From assembly GCF_002224125.1 (NCBI RefSeq), contig NZ_NCSM01000034.1, forward strand, positions 17,365 through 81,364: a stretch of DNA of 64,000 nucleotides. The letters are read 5' to 3'. The position numbers were made by a program, and so were the translations under genes. The DNA is from Streptomyces sp. NBS 14/10 (lineage in GTDB: Bacteria; Actinomycetota; Actinomycetes; Streptomycetales; Streptomycetaceae). The notes under the pieces are model-generated. The model saw only the letters and a program-made list of their open reading frames with translations, was not told where the DNA came from and did not search any database. Position 1 is the stretch's first letter; each line of letters starts with the position of its first letter. This document shows, piece by piece, positions 9,313-17,320 of the stretch.

Positions 9313-9337
9313 GACTGGTGGGCTGATAGATGGGTAT
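9313..9337 (+). promoter_or_regulatory. Candidate SigB-type promoter of the STAS gene
   Basis: GACT at 9313-9316, then 15 bases, then GGGTAT at 9332-9337 fits the Streptomyces SigB/F/H-class consensus GNNT-N15-GGGTAT. It ends ~50 bases before the STAS start at 9386. An overlapping TTGACT at 9311 could also serve a vegetative promoter. Confidence 0.5.
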
Positions 9338-9385
9338 GTCATGTACTGACGGGGTCGTCGCCTCCATCACCCCAAGGGGGCTTTC

Positions 9386-9778
9386 ATGTTTGACGATCGG
9401 CCCGCATTCGGTGTTCGTGTGCGTGTGCTCGGCGGCGTCACGGTGGCTGAGATCTCCGGTGAGCTGGACATCTTCGCCACGGCGAGGATCTCCGCCCGGC
9501 TTGATTCCCTCGCCCGCGAGGCCCGTCCGAACCTGGTCCTGGACCTGCGGATGGTGACCTTCCTGGACTGTGCCGGGGTGTCCTTGCTGTGCCGCCTGCG
9601 CAATCGCGCACTGGAGCGCGGCGGACGGTTGCGGCTGGTGATCGTCGACCCGCGGTTCACCCGGCTGCTGCGCATGGTCCGGCTCGAGGACGCCTTCGAG
9701 GTCGTGGATGACCTGGCCCTGGCGGTCGCGCGGTCGGGGGAGGTGAGCGCCGGAGGGAGCAACGGCGTCATCGCCTGA
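9386..9778 (+). CDS. STAS-domain protein (anti-sigma antagonist-like)
   Basis: 130 residues, one STAS domain of the SpoIIAA/RsbV type. AAGGGGG lies just upstream of the ATG. At the phosphorylation loop it reads FLDCAGVSLL (D61, C62, A63, G64), so the serine normally phosphorylated by an RsbW-type kinase is Cys and the adjacent residue is Ala. It therefore cannot be switched by canonical serine phosphorylation. A second STAS gene follows 240 bases downstream. A role in partner-switching of sigma factors is inferred from family. Confidence 0.88.
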   Translation: MFDDRPAFGVRVRVLGGVTVAEISGELDIFATARISARLDSLAREARPNLVLDLRMVTFLDCAGVSLLCRLRNRALERGGRLRLVIVDPRFTRLLRMVRLEDAFEVVDDLALAVARSGEVSAGGSNGVIA

Positions 9779-10015
9779 ACCGTCGCCAAGCATCGTCCGA
9801 CCAAGTGTCAATAGTAAGAACAGAAATTCACTCGTACGAGCGCATTTACTCTGGGAAATATGGGGTGCCTACCTCCGTAACCGGCGGTCACCCCTCTACG
9901 CTCGCGGCACGTCACCCAGGACCCGGTGGTATCCGCCCCGATGCAGACTGTGCCCGCTTCCGGGAGCCTATCGATGGTGAAAGGGGGCAGTGTGCCGTTC
10001 CGAGGTGATTTCGCG

Positions 10016-10435
10016 ATGACGCAGCAAGGCGCTCCCCGCCAGGAGGCGCCTCCGCCTGCCGCGATCACCCCCGAGCGCTTCCGCGCGGACCGGAGCGCGG
10101 CGCCCCGCGCCTGCGCGTACGGCGTCGGCGGATACACGGTCGTGGAGCTCCACGGCGAGATCGACATCGTCGGCCGGGAATCCGTCGGCCTGGAGCTGGA
10201 CCGGGCCACCTCCCCGCCCGCGCCCGCCGTCGTCATCGACCTGACCCCGACGTGCTTCTTCGACTGCTCGGGGGTGGAGCTGCTGTGCCGCGCCTACCGC
10301 CGGGTGCGGGACCGCGGCGGCCGGCTGCGGGTGGTCTGCGACAGCCCGCTGATCCTGCGCACGCTGCGGGTGGGCGGGCTGCTGGACGTGGTGTGCCCGG
10401 TGCCGACGCTGGCGGACGCGTTACGGGAGGACTGA
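10016..10435 (+). CDS. STAS-domain protein
   Basis: About 139 residues: a disordered Gln/Pro-rich N-terminus (~30 residues), then STAS. The switch loop reads CFFDCSGVELL (D83, C84, S85, G86): the canonical Ser is Cys but the neighbouring Ser is retained. I chose the ATG at 10016 because GAGGTGAT, a near-perfect anti-16S match, lies 6 nt upstream; GTG 9992 behind AAAGGGGG is a credible alternative. Similar loop and size to the preceding gene suggest they are diverged paralogues. Confidence 0.82.
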   Translation: MTQQGAPRQEAPPPAAITPERFRADRSAAPRACAYGVGGYTVVELHGEIDIVGRESVGLELDRATSPPAPAVVIDLTPTCFFDCSGVELLCRAYRRVRDRGGRLRVVCDSPLILRTLRVGGLLDVVCPVPTLADALRED

Positions 10436-10470
10436 CGGGGGCTGTGGCCGTTGGGGCGGGCCCGTACCGC

Positions 10471-10683
10471 TCAGACCCGCCGCTTCCGGCCGGAGCCGAC
10501 ACGGTGGCCCTGCCGCCAGCGGCTGAGGACGCGATGGTGCCGCAGGGGGCGTTGTCCGGGCGGGGTGTCGCCGTAGCGGAGAGCGGAGACCCGACTGCCG
10601 TGCTGGGCGTTGAGCCGGTGGATCACCACCACGCCCACGGCGATCAGCGCGGCGATCACGGCCACGGTGACGACGGTCTCCAT
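10471..10683 (-). CDS. Small single-pass membrane protein
   Basis: 70 residues: Met-Glu-Thr, then one transmembrane helix (VVTVAVIAALIAVGVVVIH), then a basic tail of ~45 residues (Arg/His/Gly-rich). The ATG at 10683 has GGGGAGTGAG upstream. No recognisable family. It lies downstream of snpA on the same strand but beyond a terminator, so it is probably its own unit. Confidence 0.6.
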   Translation of the reverse strand: METVVTVAVIAALIAVGVVVIHRLNAQHGSRVSALRYGDTPPGQRPLRHHRVLSRWRQGHRVGSGRKRRV

Positions 10684-10782
10684 GGTGCTCACTCCCCGCG
10701 GCCGGACCCCAGCCCCAGGGGAATCCGGCCGGTATGTGCGAAATGCTCTCGGTGCCTTTACCGTACTCCCGGCGGACACCGG

Positions 10783-10817
10783 ACCGCACCCGGCGTGAAG
10801 CGGGTGCCGGGTGCGGT
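10783..10817 (-). terminator. Hairpin terminator of snpA
   Basis: Perfect 12-bp inverted repeat, ACCGCACCCGGC and GCCGGGTGCGGT, with an 11-base loop, starting 24 bases past the snpA stop codon. It lacks a T-run, as is common for Streptomyces terminators. Confidence 0.75.
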
Positions 10818-10840
10818 AGGAGGCGCTGGTGGTGGTGGCC

Positions 10841-11503
10841 CTATCGGGCGCTCACCTCGAGCGTCTTGCTGAGGCCGGCCAGGCCGTTCGCCCAGAGCTG
10901 GTTCACCCTGCTCTTCTCGGCCGCGTTGGGCTGTGAGTTCTTGCAGGACGTGCCCGGCCCGCCACCCGACATCAGCTCGCTGCACGGACCCGAGTAGTGG
11001 TCCGGCAGCCCGAGCACATGGCCGGTCTCGTGCGCGGTGACACGGGTGGAGTCGTACTGCTGGTTCTGCGCGAAGTCCAGGAATATGTAGCCGTTGCCGT
11101 GGCCGTCCGTGCTCGCGTACGAGCCGCTCGGGTCGTTGCCCTCGCGGTACTCGAAGTCGGGGTTGCTGCCCTCCTTCAGCTGCACGTTGCTCACCGCGGA
11201 GTTCCAGATCTGGGTGGAGCGCGCTATCACGGACCTGAAGCTCGGGGCCCTGCTGGTGCTGTAGGTGACGGTGACGGCCTGCGTGCCGGGCACCACGCCC
11301 CGCTTGGCCAGCACCGACTTGATCACGGCCTGGAGGAAGGCGTCGGTGTCGCCGCGGCTCTCGCCGCTCGCGACGTACGCGGACTTGGCGGTGTGGCTGA
11401 CGGCTCCGCTGTCGGATGTGGCGGCGGAGGCGGGTACGGCGGACAGGGTCGAGGCCAGGCCGAGGCCCAGCGTGGCCACGAGCGCTGACGTGGGGAACTT
11501 CAT
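10841..11503 (-). CDS. snpA: Snapalysin, small secreted zinc metalloprotease (M7)
   Basis: Secreted neutral protease (peptidase family M7), 220 residues. Signal peptide of ~28 residues ending ASA-A, a ~55-residue propeptide, then the catalytic domain. The zinc motif is [11 protein letters not shown] (H158, E159, H162, third ligand D168), the Asp-type M7 variant. Cysteines in SGPCS and TSC probably form the family disulfide. Divergently transcribed from a LysR gene, the standard snpA/snpR arrangement in which the LysR protein activates snpA. Confidence 0.95.
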   Translation of the reverse strand: MKFPTSALVATLGLGLASTLSAVPASAATSDSGAVSHTAKSAYVASGESRGDTDAFLQAVIKSVLAKRGVVPGTQAVTVTYSTSRAPSFRSVIARSTQIWNSAVSNVQLKEGSNPDFEYREGNDPSGSYASTDGHGNGYIFLDFAQNQQYDSTRVTAHETGHVLGLPDHYSGPCSELMSGGGPGTSCKNSQPNAAEKSRVNQLWANGLAGLSKTLEVSAR

Positions 11504-11775
11504 GTGGGGGGCTCCTCATCGTCCGTCAGACCCCGGCCGGCCGCCGTGGTGTGGGGCGGTGGGCCGGGGTCAGGGGATGAACGCTTGGTGCCCCGAAGTC
11601 TTGGTGAGATCCGGCGCTACGCGGAGATATCAACAGGCGATAGCACCATCACATAGCCTCGTGCGTGGCCGCTTTTCCGACCGTCTGTCTCGACGTCAAA
11701 TGGACGCCCGGGATGTGGTGTTCGTGGGCATTGAGTGTCTGGTGTGACGTCCTGACCCGCCGTTATGCTCACGCC
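11504..11775. promoter_or_regulatory. snpA/snpR divergent control region
   Basis: The 272-base divergent region must contain both promoters and the LysR binding site. A GATAG/ATAG-rich patch near 11638-11660 is a possible LysR site, but I cannot define a confident T-N11-A palindrome. No gene is seen here. Confidence 0.4.
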
Positions 11776-12774
11776 GTGGAGCTCGAGGTCAGGCACCTTC
11801 GCGCGGTGTGCGCCATCGCCGACACCGGCAGCTTACGCAAGGCCGCACGGCAGCTGGGCATGAGCCAGCCCTCGTTGACGACCCAGCTCAGGCGCATCGA
11901 GAACGCCATCGGTGGTTCGCTGTTCTCGCGCGAACTCACCGGCAGCCGGCCGACCCCGCTCGGACGCTCAGTGCTGTGCCGGGCCCGGCCCATCGTGGCC
12001 GAAATGAACGCCCTGGTCGCCGAGGCCAAACAGGAGGCCGGCCGGGCCACCGGCGCCCGGCTGCGGGTCGGCAGCACGGGCAGCCAGGCCGTGGCGGGAT
12101 GGCTGCGCCGGCTCCGTGCCCGCTTTCCCGACGCGGACACCACGATCCATATCGACGTCTGGGCCGACTCTTTGCTGCGGATGGTCGCCGAGAACCAACT
12201 GGACGTCGCCTTCGTCCACGAGGCCGAGGACGCCCCGCTGCGGGCCTCCGACGGCGTACGGCGACGCGTCCTCGTCGCCCGGGAGCCGCAGTTCGTCGCC
12301 CTCCCCACCACCCACCCGGCCGCCGCCTGCCCCCTCGTCACCCTCGCCGACCTCGCCGCCGACCAGTGGATGGTCGACCCCGCCCTGGACGGCCAGGAAG
12401 CCACCCTCCGCCGCGCCTTCGCCGCGGCGGGCCGAAGACCCCGCGTCGTCTACGGCGACTACCCCACCGCCGCCGACCTGGTCGCCTCCGGCGAACTCAT
12501 CACCCCCTGCCGACCCACCGCCACCCCCCGCCCCGGCCTCACCATCCGCCCCCTCCGCGACGACCCCCTCACCCTCCGCCTGTCCCTGGCCTCCCGCGCC
12601 ATCGACCCGCCCACCGCGGACGCGCTCTTCCGCGACCTCAGGGACTCCTACCTGGAGGCGGCGTGGGCGAGCGCGGCGTACCGGCAGTGGCTGCTGCGCA
12701 ACGACAACCCCCTGCTGCGTACCGGCGACGGCATTCTCCCCGTCCCGCCCTCGGCTCGTGAGGCGTCGGCGTGA
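11776..12774 (+). CDS. snpR: LysR-family activator, SnpR-like
   Basis: 332 residues. N-terminal winged helix-turn-helix (residues ~1-60: AVCAIADTGSLRKAARQLGM, then SQPSLTTQLRRIE) and a C-terminal LysR substrate-binding domain. Start at GTG 11776 gives VELEVRHLRAV, the canonical LysR N-terminus; upstream in-frame codons are non-homologous. Divergent from snpA, so it is most likely the cognate activator. Residues ~210-290 are very rich in proline and alanine codons. The inducer is unknown. Confidence 0.9.
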   Translation: MELEVRHLRAVCAIADTGSLRKAARQLGMSQPSLTTQLRRIENAIGGSLFSRELTGSRPTPLGRSVLCRARPIVAEMNALVAEAKQEAGRATGARLRVGSTGSQAVAGWLRRLRARFPDADTTIHIDVWADSLLRMVAENQLDVAFVHEAEDAPLRASDGVRRRVLVAREPQFVALPTTHPAAACPLVTLADLAADQWMVDPALDGQEATLRRAFAAAGRRPRVVYGDYPTAADLVASGELITPCRPTATPRPGLTIRPLRDDPLTLRLSLASRAIDPPTADALFRDLRDSYLEAAWASAAYRQWLLRNDNPLLRTGDGILPVPPSAREASA

Positions 12775-12804
12775 GGCACGGAATTCCTCGTCCGACTCGG
12801 GCGC

Positions 12805-13785
12805 TCAGGCGGCGATGCGGAGGACGCTCTTGCCGTGGGTGGCTCCATCGGCCAGGCGCTGTACGGCCTCGGCGAGGTCGGCCATCTCGTACTCGGCGGT
12901 GACATCCGGACGGATTCGCCCGGCGGCCACCAACTGAAGCGCCTCCCGGGCGCTTTCGGCCAGGCGGTCGGGGTGGGTCTGGCTGAGCAGGTTGCTGTTG
13001 TACGTCAGCGCGGACTTGCCGCTCATCAGCAGATCGTTGGCGCTGAGCGCGACGGGCTCGAAGGTGGCGAGGTTGCCGTAGATCGCCAGTCGGCCGTGCG
13101 GTGCGAGGCGCCGCAGGTTGGTCTCGCGTACCGGCCCGCCGACGGGATCCAGGATCAGGTCGAACAGCTCCTGGTCGGGGGCGTCGGGGGCGTCGGGGGC
13201 GTCGGTGAACTCCTGGGTGAACTCCTCACGCGTGATCAGCTGGTCGTAGCCGAATTGGGCGGCGTAGGAGGCGCGTTGGGCGTCTTTGACGACGCCGACG
13301 ATACGACCGGCGCCGGCGGTTCTGGCGACCTGGGCGGCAAGGCTGCCGACGCCGCCGGCCGCCGCATGGATGAGGACGCTCTCGCCGGGACGCACTCGGC
13401 CAACGGTGTTGATCAGGTCGTAGGCGGTGGGGGCGGCCCAGCCGCACCCGGCGGCGGTCCGCAGGTCCGTGCCGAAGGTGTCGAAGGTGAGCGCGGCGGG
13501 CGCCACCACCACCTCGGCGTAGGCACCGCCGCTGGTCAGCGCCGTCACCTGCTGCCCGAGGCGGTCGTCGGCGACGCCCTCGCCGACGGCGACGATGTGC
13601 CCGGCCGCCTCGAAGCCGGGTACGAACGGCCGCGGCACGGGAAAGTGGCCGCCGCGCAGGAGGACATCGCCCCACTGGATTCCCGCGTACTGGACGCGGA
13701 TCGCGACCTCGCCGGGGCCAGGGGCGGGCTGGTCGATGTCGATGAGGTGGAATCGGTCGTCGGTGTCCAGGACGACAGCCTTCAT
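12805..13785 (-). CDS. Zinc-independent quinone oxidoreductase-type (MDR) NADP-dependent reductase
   Basis: 326 residues, medium-chain dehydrogenase/reductase fold. GroES-like N-terminus with GFEAAGHIVAVG, Rossmann motif AAAGGVGSLAAQ, and no catalytic zinc Cys ligands, so it belongs with quinone reductases/enoyl reductases. Start at ATG 13785 (AGGGAG upstream); GTG 13791 is two codons earlier. An in-frame DAPDAPDAPD repeat (9-bp units near 13176-13205) sits between the cofactor lobe segments. Divergent from a MarR gene with a palindromic operator between, so it is the probable target of that repressor. Confidence 0.88.
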   Translation of the reverse strand: MKAVVLDTDDRFHLIDIDQPAPGPGEVAIRVQYAGIQWGDVLLRGGHFPVPRPFVPGFEAAGHIVAVGEGVADDRLGQQVTALTSGGAYAEVVVAPAALTFDTFGTDLRTAAGCGWAAPTAYDLINTVGRVRPGESVLIHAAAGGVGSLAAQVARTAGAGRIVGVVKDAQRASYAAQFGYDQLITREEFTQEFTDAPDAPDAPDQELFDLILDPVGGPVRETNLRRLAPHGRLAIYGNLATFEPVALSANDLLMSGKSALTYNSNLLSQTHPDRLAESAREALQLVAAGRIRPDVTAEYEMADLAEAVQRLADGATHGKSVLRIAA

Positions 13786-13810
13786 GGTCACTGCTCCCTG
13801 AGGTGAATCA

Positions 13811-13822
13811 GTATCCTGATAC
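13811..13822. promoter_or_regulatory. Palindromic MarR operator candidate
   Basis: GTATCCTGATAC: 5-bp perfect arms GTATC/GATAC around CT, between the divergent reductase and MarR genes, 26 bases from the reductase start. Well placed to repress both. Confidence 0.6.
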
Positions 13823-13887
13823 AGAAGACGCTAACGAGTGTCAGCTACCTGAGTCAACCAAGGATCCTGTGAAAGATGGAGGGCGAC

Positions 13888-14361
13888 GTGACCGAGATCC
13901 CGGCCGAGGAGTACCTGTGCACGCGCATCCGCCGCACCGAACAGGCCCTGATGGCCCATCACGAGGCGGTCCTGCGCGGCTACGGCCTCACCATGACGCA
14001 GTACACGGTCCTGCTCGCGCTGTCGCGCCAGGAGGACATGTCCGGCGCGCAACTCGCCCGCGCCGCCGGGGTCACCCAGCAGACCATGGCCTCCGTCCTG
14101 ACCGGTCTGCAAAGAAAGCAGCTCATCGCCCGCCGGCCGTCATCCGTGCACGCCAAGGTGTTGCTCGCCTCCTTGACCGATCAGGGCCATGAAGTGCTCG
14201 AGGGCGCCTACGGCGAGGTGATCGTGCTCGAACGCGCCCTCACCGACGCCTTCACCCCGGACGAGCACGCCACGCTGTGCGACCTCCTGGAGCGCGCCAC
14301 CACGGTGCTCGTCCAGCAGACCCCTCAGGCCGAAGCCCGCGCCACGCGCCAGGGCGGCTGA
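13888..14361 (+). CDS. MarR-family transcriptional regulator
   Basis: 157 residues, winged helix-turn-helix: YTVLLALSRQEDMSGAQLAR then the recognition helix AAGVTQQTMASVLTGLQRK. The open frame begins ATG 13876, but GTG 13888 has GGAGGG at the right distance and is preferred. Divergent from the MDR reductase gene; likely autoregulated through the GTATC palindrome and induced by a phenolic or electrophilic ligand (family knowledge). Confidence 0.9.
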   Translation: MTEIPAEEYLCTRIRRTEQALMAHHEAVLRGYGLTMTQYTVLLALSRQEDMSGAQLARAAGVTQQTMASVLTGLQRKQLIARRPSSVHAKVLLASLTDQGHEVLEGAYGEVIVLERALTDAFTPDEHATLCDLLERATTVLVQQTPQAEARATRQGG

Positions 14362-14380
14362 TACGGCTTCGCGCGATGCA

Positions 14381-14415
14381 GCACCACCGCCATGACTCGG
14401 CACCACCGCCATGAC
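14381..14415. repeat. Direct repeat between convergent genes
   Basis: GCACCACCGCCATGAC occurs at 14381-14396 and again at 14400-14415 (19-bp period), between the MarR stop and the SpoIIE-type stop. Confidence 0.7.
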
Positions 14416-14427
14416 GCGGCTCCGCCG

Positions 14428-17001
14428 TCATGACTCGGGCGACGGCAGCGCCTGTTCCGCCCAGATCGTCTTCCCGGTGGCCGAGTGCCGGCTGCCCCAG
14501 CGCAGGCTGAGCTGGGCGACCAGCAGCAGCCCGCGCCCGCCCTCGTCGAAGACGCGGGCGCGGCGCAGATGCGGGGCGGTGTTGCTGCCGTCGGAGACCT
14601 CGCAGATCAGGGTGTGGTCGTAGATGAGGCGCAGCTGGATGGGCGCGGTGGCGTGCCGCATGGCGTTGGTGACCAGCTCGCTGACGACCAGTTCGGTGGT
14701 GAAGACGGCCTCCTCGAGACCCCAGGTCATCAGCTGGTCCGTCACGTCCCGGCGGGCCCGGGCCACGAGCGCCGGGTCGTCGGGCACGTCCCAGGTCGCC
14801 ACGCGCGACGCGTCCAGGCCGCGGGTGCGGGCCAGGAGGAGGGCGACGTCGTCGGGGGCGCCCTGCTCGGGGAGCAGTGTGCGCAGCACGCTGTCGCATC
14901 CGGCCTCCAGGGAGGGGGAGAGGCGGGCCAGCGCGCCGGTGAGGGCGGCGAGCCCTTCGTCGAGGTCGCGGCCCCGGCCGCCGATCAGGCCGTCGGTGTA
15001 GAGGGCGAGCACCGCGCCCTCGGGCATCTCGAACTCGACCGCCTCGAAGGGCAGCCCGCCGACGCCCAGCGGCGGCCCGGCCGGCACCTGGACGGGGTTC
15101 ACCGTGCCGTCGGGATCCACCAGGACCGGCGGCGGATGCCCCGCGCGGGCGAGCGCGCAGCTGCGGGCGACCGGGTCGTACACCGCGTACAGACAGGTGG
15201 CCCCGACGTCCCCGGCGGGTGTCATGTCCTCGGCGGGCGTGACGCCCCCGGTGGGCGTGGACGCGGTGCCCTCTGCGGACAGGTGGATGACGAGGTCGTC
15301 GAGGTGGGTGAGCAGTTCGTCGGGCGGCAGGTCGACGTCGGCCAGCGTGCGGACCGCCGTACGCAGCCGGCCCATCGTGGCCGAGGCATGGATGCCGTGG
15401 CCGACCACATCGCCGACGACCAGCGCGACCCGCGCCCCGGACAGCGGGATCACATCGAACCAGTCGCCGCCCACCCCGGCGTACGGCCCGGCGGGCTGGT
15501 AGCGGAAGGCGACGTCCAGCGCCGTGGGCCTGGGCAGCGTCTGGGGCAGCAGGCTGCGCTGCAGCGCCAGGGCGGTGTCGCGCTCCCGGGTGAAGCGGCG
15601 CGCGTTGTCCAGGCAGACGGCGGCCCGGGTGGTGATCTCCTCCGCGAGCAGCACATCGTCGTGGGTGAACGGATCGGGCCGGGTGTGCCGGGAGAAGGTG
15701 GCCACTCCGAGGGTGACCCCGCGGGCCCGGATGGGCACCGACATCATCGAGTGGAGGCCGTAGGTGCGCAGCATGGCGGCGAGGGCGGGGCTCTCGGCCG
15801 TCCAGCGCCTGAAGACGGGGTCGGTCACGCGATGGATGCTGGGACGGCCCACCGCCAGGGACCTGGCCTGCGGGGAGAACTCCGGATAGGTTCCCACCTG
15901 CCCCAGCTTGATCACGGCCTCCGGGGCGCCGGGGAAGACGGACTGACGGGCGACCCGGCGCAGCACCACCGGGCCGGCGAGCGGGCCGGGCGGCGGTTCG
16001 GCGAACGCCTCGACCCCCTCCGCCCCCGCGTTCTGGTCCAGCCGCTCCAGCAGGTCGACGCTGACGAAGTCGGCCAGGCCCGGGACGCCCACGTCGGCCA
16101 GCTCCTGCGCGGTCCGGGTGACGTCGAGCGTGGTGCCGATGCGCACGCTGGACTCGCTGAGCAGCAGCAGCCGCTGCCGGGCGAGGTACTGCTCGGTGAT
16201 GTCGTGGGCGGCCAGACAGATGCCGCGCACCTCGCCGTCCGGCGCTTTGACCGGGGCGAGGCGGGCGGACCAGGCGCGGGCGTGGGCCTCTTCGCCGACG
16301 CGGCGGAACGTCTCCACATCGCGCCGCTCCCCGGTGCGCAGCACCTCGACCATGTGCCGTTCGAGCTCTTCGCTCTCCAGCATTCCGCCGATCTCCGAGA
16401 GCCGCAGGCCGCGGATCTCGCTCTCGGGCAGGCCGATGACGTCGGCCATCTGATCGTTGATCCTGCGCAGCCGCAGCATCCTGTCGTAGATCGCCACGGG
16501 GCAGGGGGACTGCTGCGAGGCGAGCGCCAGCAGAGCCTCGTCCGCCGCTTCCGCCCCCTCCTCTTCGACGTCTCGGGTGCCGCCCTCGGGGCCCGGGAGC
16601 GGGGAGACCAGCAGCCAGTCGCCCGGCCCCCCGTCGGCGATCGGCTCGCCGCGGTGGGCCAGCAGCCGGACCCGTACGGGGCGGCCGTCGCGGTGGCGCA
16701 GGGTCAGCGTTCCGCTCCAGCGGGGGAGGGCCGCGACGGCCCGTACGTCGGCGGGGGAGACCTCCTCGGCGAGCAGCGCGGCGGCCCGCCGCCCCACCAC
16801 CTCCGAGGGAAGGTGGCCGAGCAGCCGACGGGCGCCCTCGTTCCAGCTGGTCACGATGGCGTCAGCGCTGATCGTGGCCCTGGCCGTGGCCGCCTCGTCG
16901 AGCGGGTTGTCCGGCCGGTCGCCGAGCCCGTCGCCGAGCCCGTCGCCGGGTCCGTCGTCGGGTCCGTCGCCAAAGGGAAGGGAGGTCTTGTGGCCCGTCA
17001 T
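14428..17001 (-). CDS. PAS-PAS-GAF-SpoIIE phosphatase-HATPase multidomain regulator
   Basis: 857 residues, cytosolic. Gly/Asp-rich N-terminal repeat (DGPGDGLGDGLGD), PAS domains (~45-130 and ~165-275), GAF (~295-460), a PP2C/SpoIIE phosphatase domain (~490-690, with GVGGDWFDVIPL, VVGDVVGHGIHA and ALYTDGLI metal motifs) and a C-terminal RsbW-like ATPase (~720-850, ELVVSELVTNAMRHA). One chain thus contains both the phosphatase that activates STAS antagonists and an anti-sigma-like kinase, the OsaC architecture of Streptomyces. No STAS or sigma gene adjoins, so partners are encoded elsewhere. The sensed signal is unknown. Confidence 0.92.
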   Translation of the reverse strand: MTGHKTSLPFGDGPDDGPGDGLGDGLGDRPDNPLDEAATARATISADAIVTSWNEGARRLLGHLPSEVVGRRAAALLAEEVSPADVRAVAALPRWSGTLTLRHRDGRPVRVRLLAHRGEPIADGGPGDWLLVSPLPGPEGGTRDVEEEGAEAADEALLALASQQSPCPVAIYDRMLRLRRINDQMADVIGLPESEIRGLRLSEIGGMLESEELERHMVEVLRTGERRDVETFRRVGEEAHARAWSARLAPVKAPDGEVRGICLAAHDITEQYLARQRLLLLSESSVRIGTTLDVTRTAQELADVGVPGLADFVSVDLLERLDQNAGAEGVEAFAEPPPGPLAGPVVLRRVARQSVFPGAPEAVIKLGQVGTYPEFSPQARSLAVGRPSIHRVTDPVFRRWTAESPALAAMLRTYGLHSMMSVPIRARGVTLGVATFSRHTRPDPFTHDDVLLAEEITTRAAVCLDNARRFTRERDTALALQRSLLPQTLPRPTALDVAFRYQPAGPYAGVGGDWFDVIPLSGARVALVVGDVVGHGIHASATMGRLRTAVRTLADVDLPPDELLTHLDDLVIHLSAEGTASTPTGGVTPAEDMTPAGDVGATCLYAVYDPVARSCALARAGHPPPVLVDPDGTVNPVQVPAGPPLGVGGLPFEAVEFEMPEGAVLALYTDGLIGGRGRDLDEGLAALTGALARLSPSLEAGCDSVLRTLLPEQGAPDDVALLLARTRGLDASRVATWDVPDDPALVARARRDVTDQLMTWGLEEAVFTTELVVSELVTNAMRHATAPIQLRLIYDHTLICEVSDGSNTAPHLRRARVFDEGGRGLLLVAQLSLRWGSRHSATGKTIWAEQALPSPES

Positions 17002-17216
17002 CGTCGATCTGTCCCACCTTCAGCACGCCTGGCCCCGGCCTCCGGGGTGGGAGGTCACCAGGGCGCGCAGATCCAGCGTCGTGCAGATCCGTCCCCACAT
17101 CAACCGGGGCGCCCCCCTCGTCAGGACGCGGCGTACGCGCCTCCGTCAGGCCCCGTACGCCGCGTCCAGGACGGCCGCGACGCGGTCGAGCGCGGAGGGC
17201 GGCGGGGTTGTGAGCT

Positions 17217-17232
17217 GCTGTCGGTTGACAGC
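17217..17232. repeat. Left-end subterminal hairpin candidate
   Basis: GCTGTC-GGTT-GACAGC, six perfect pairs, a few bases inside the left limit of the TnpB element. IS200/IS605 ends carry such imperfect palindromes for Y1 transposase recognition; the role here is inferred. Confidence 0.45.
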
Positions 17233-17320
17233 GCTTGGGTGCGTTTTGGTGTGTGTGAGTGAGCATCGACGACCGTGCCACGGGACTTGGAAATGAAGGG
17301 AATGGGAGTTCTTATGTCGA

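Noticed and set aside
14485..17262. 925-codon open frame on the plus strand
   Set aside because: It is the antisense of the PAS-GAF-SpoIIE-ATPase gene; no homology and codon bias fits the minus strand.
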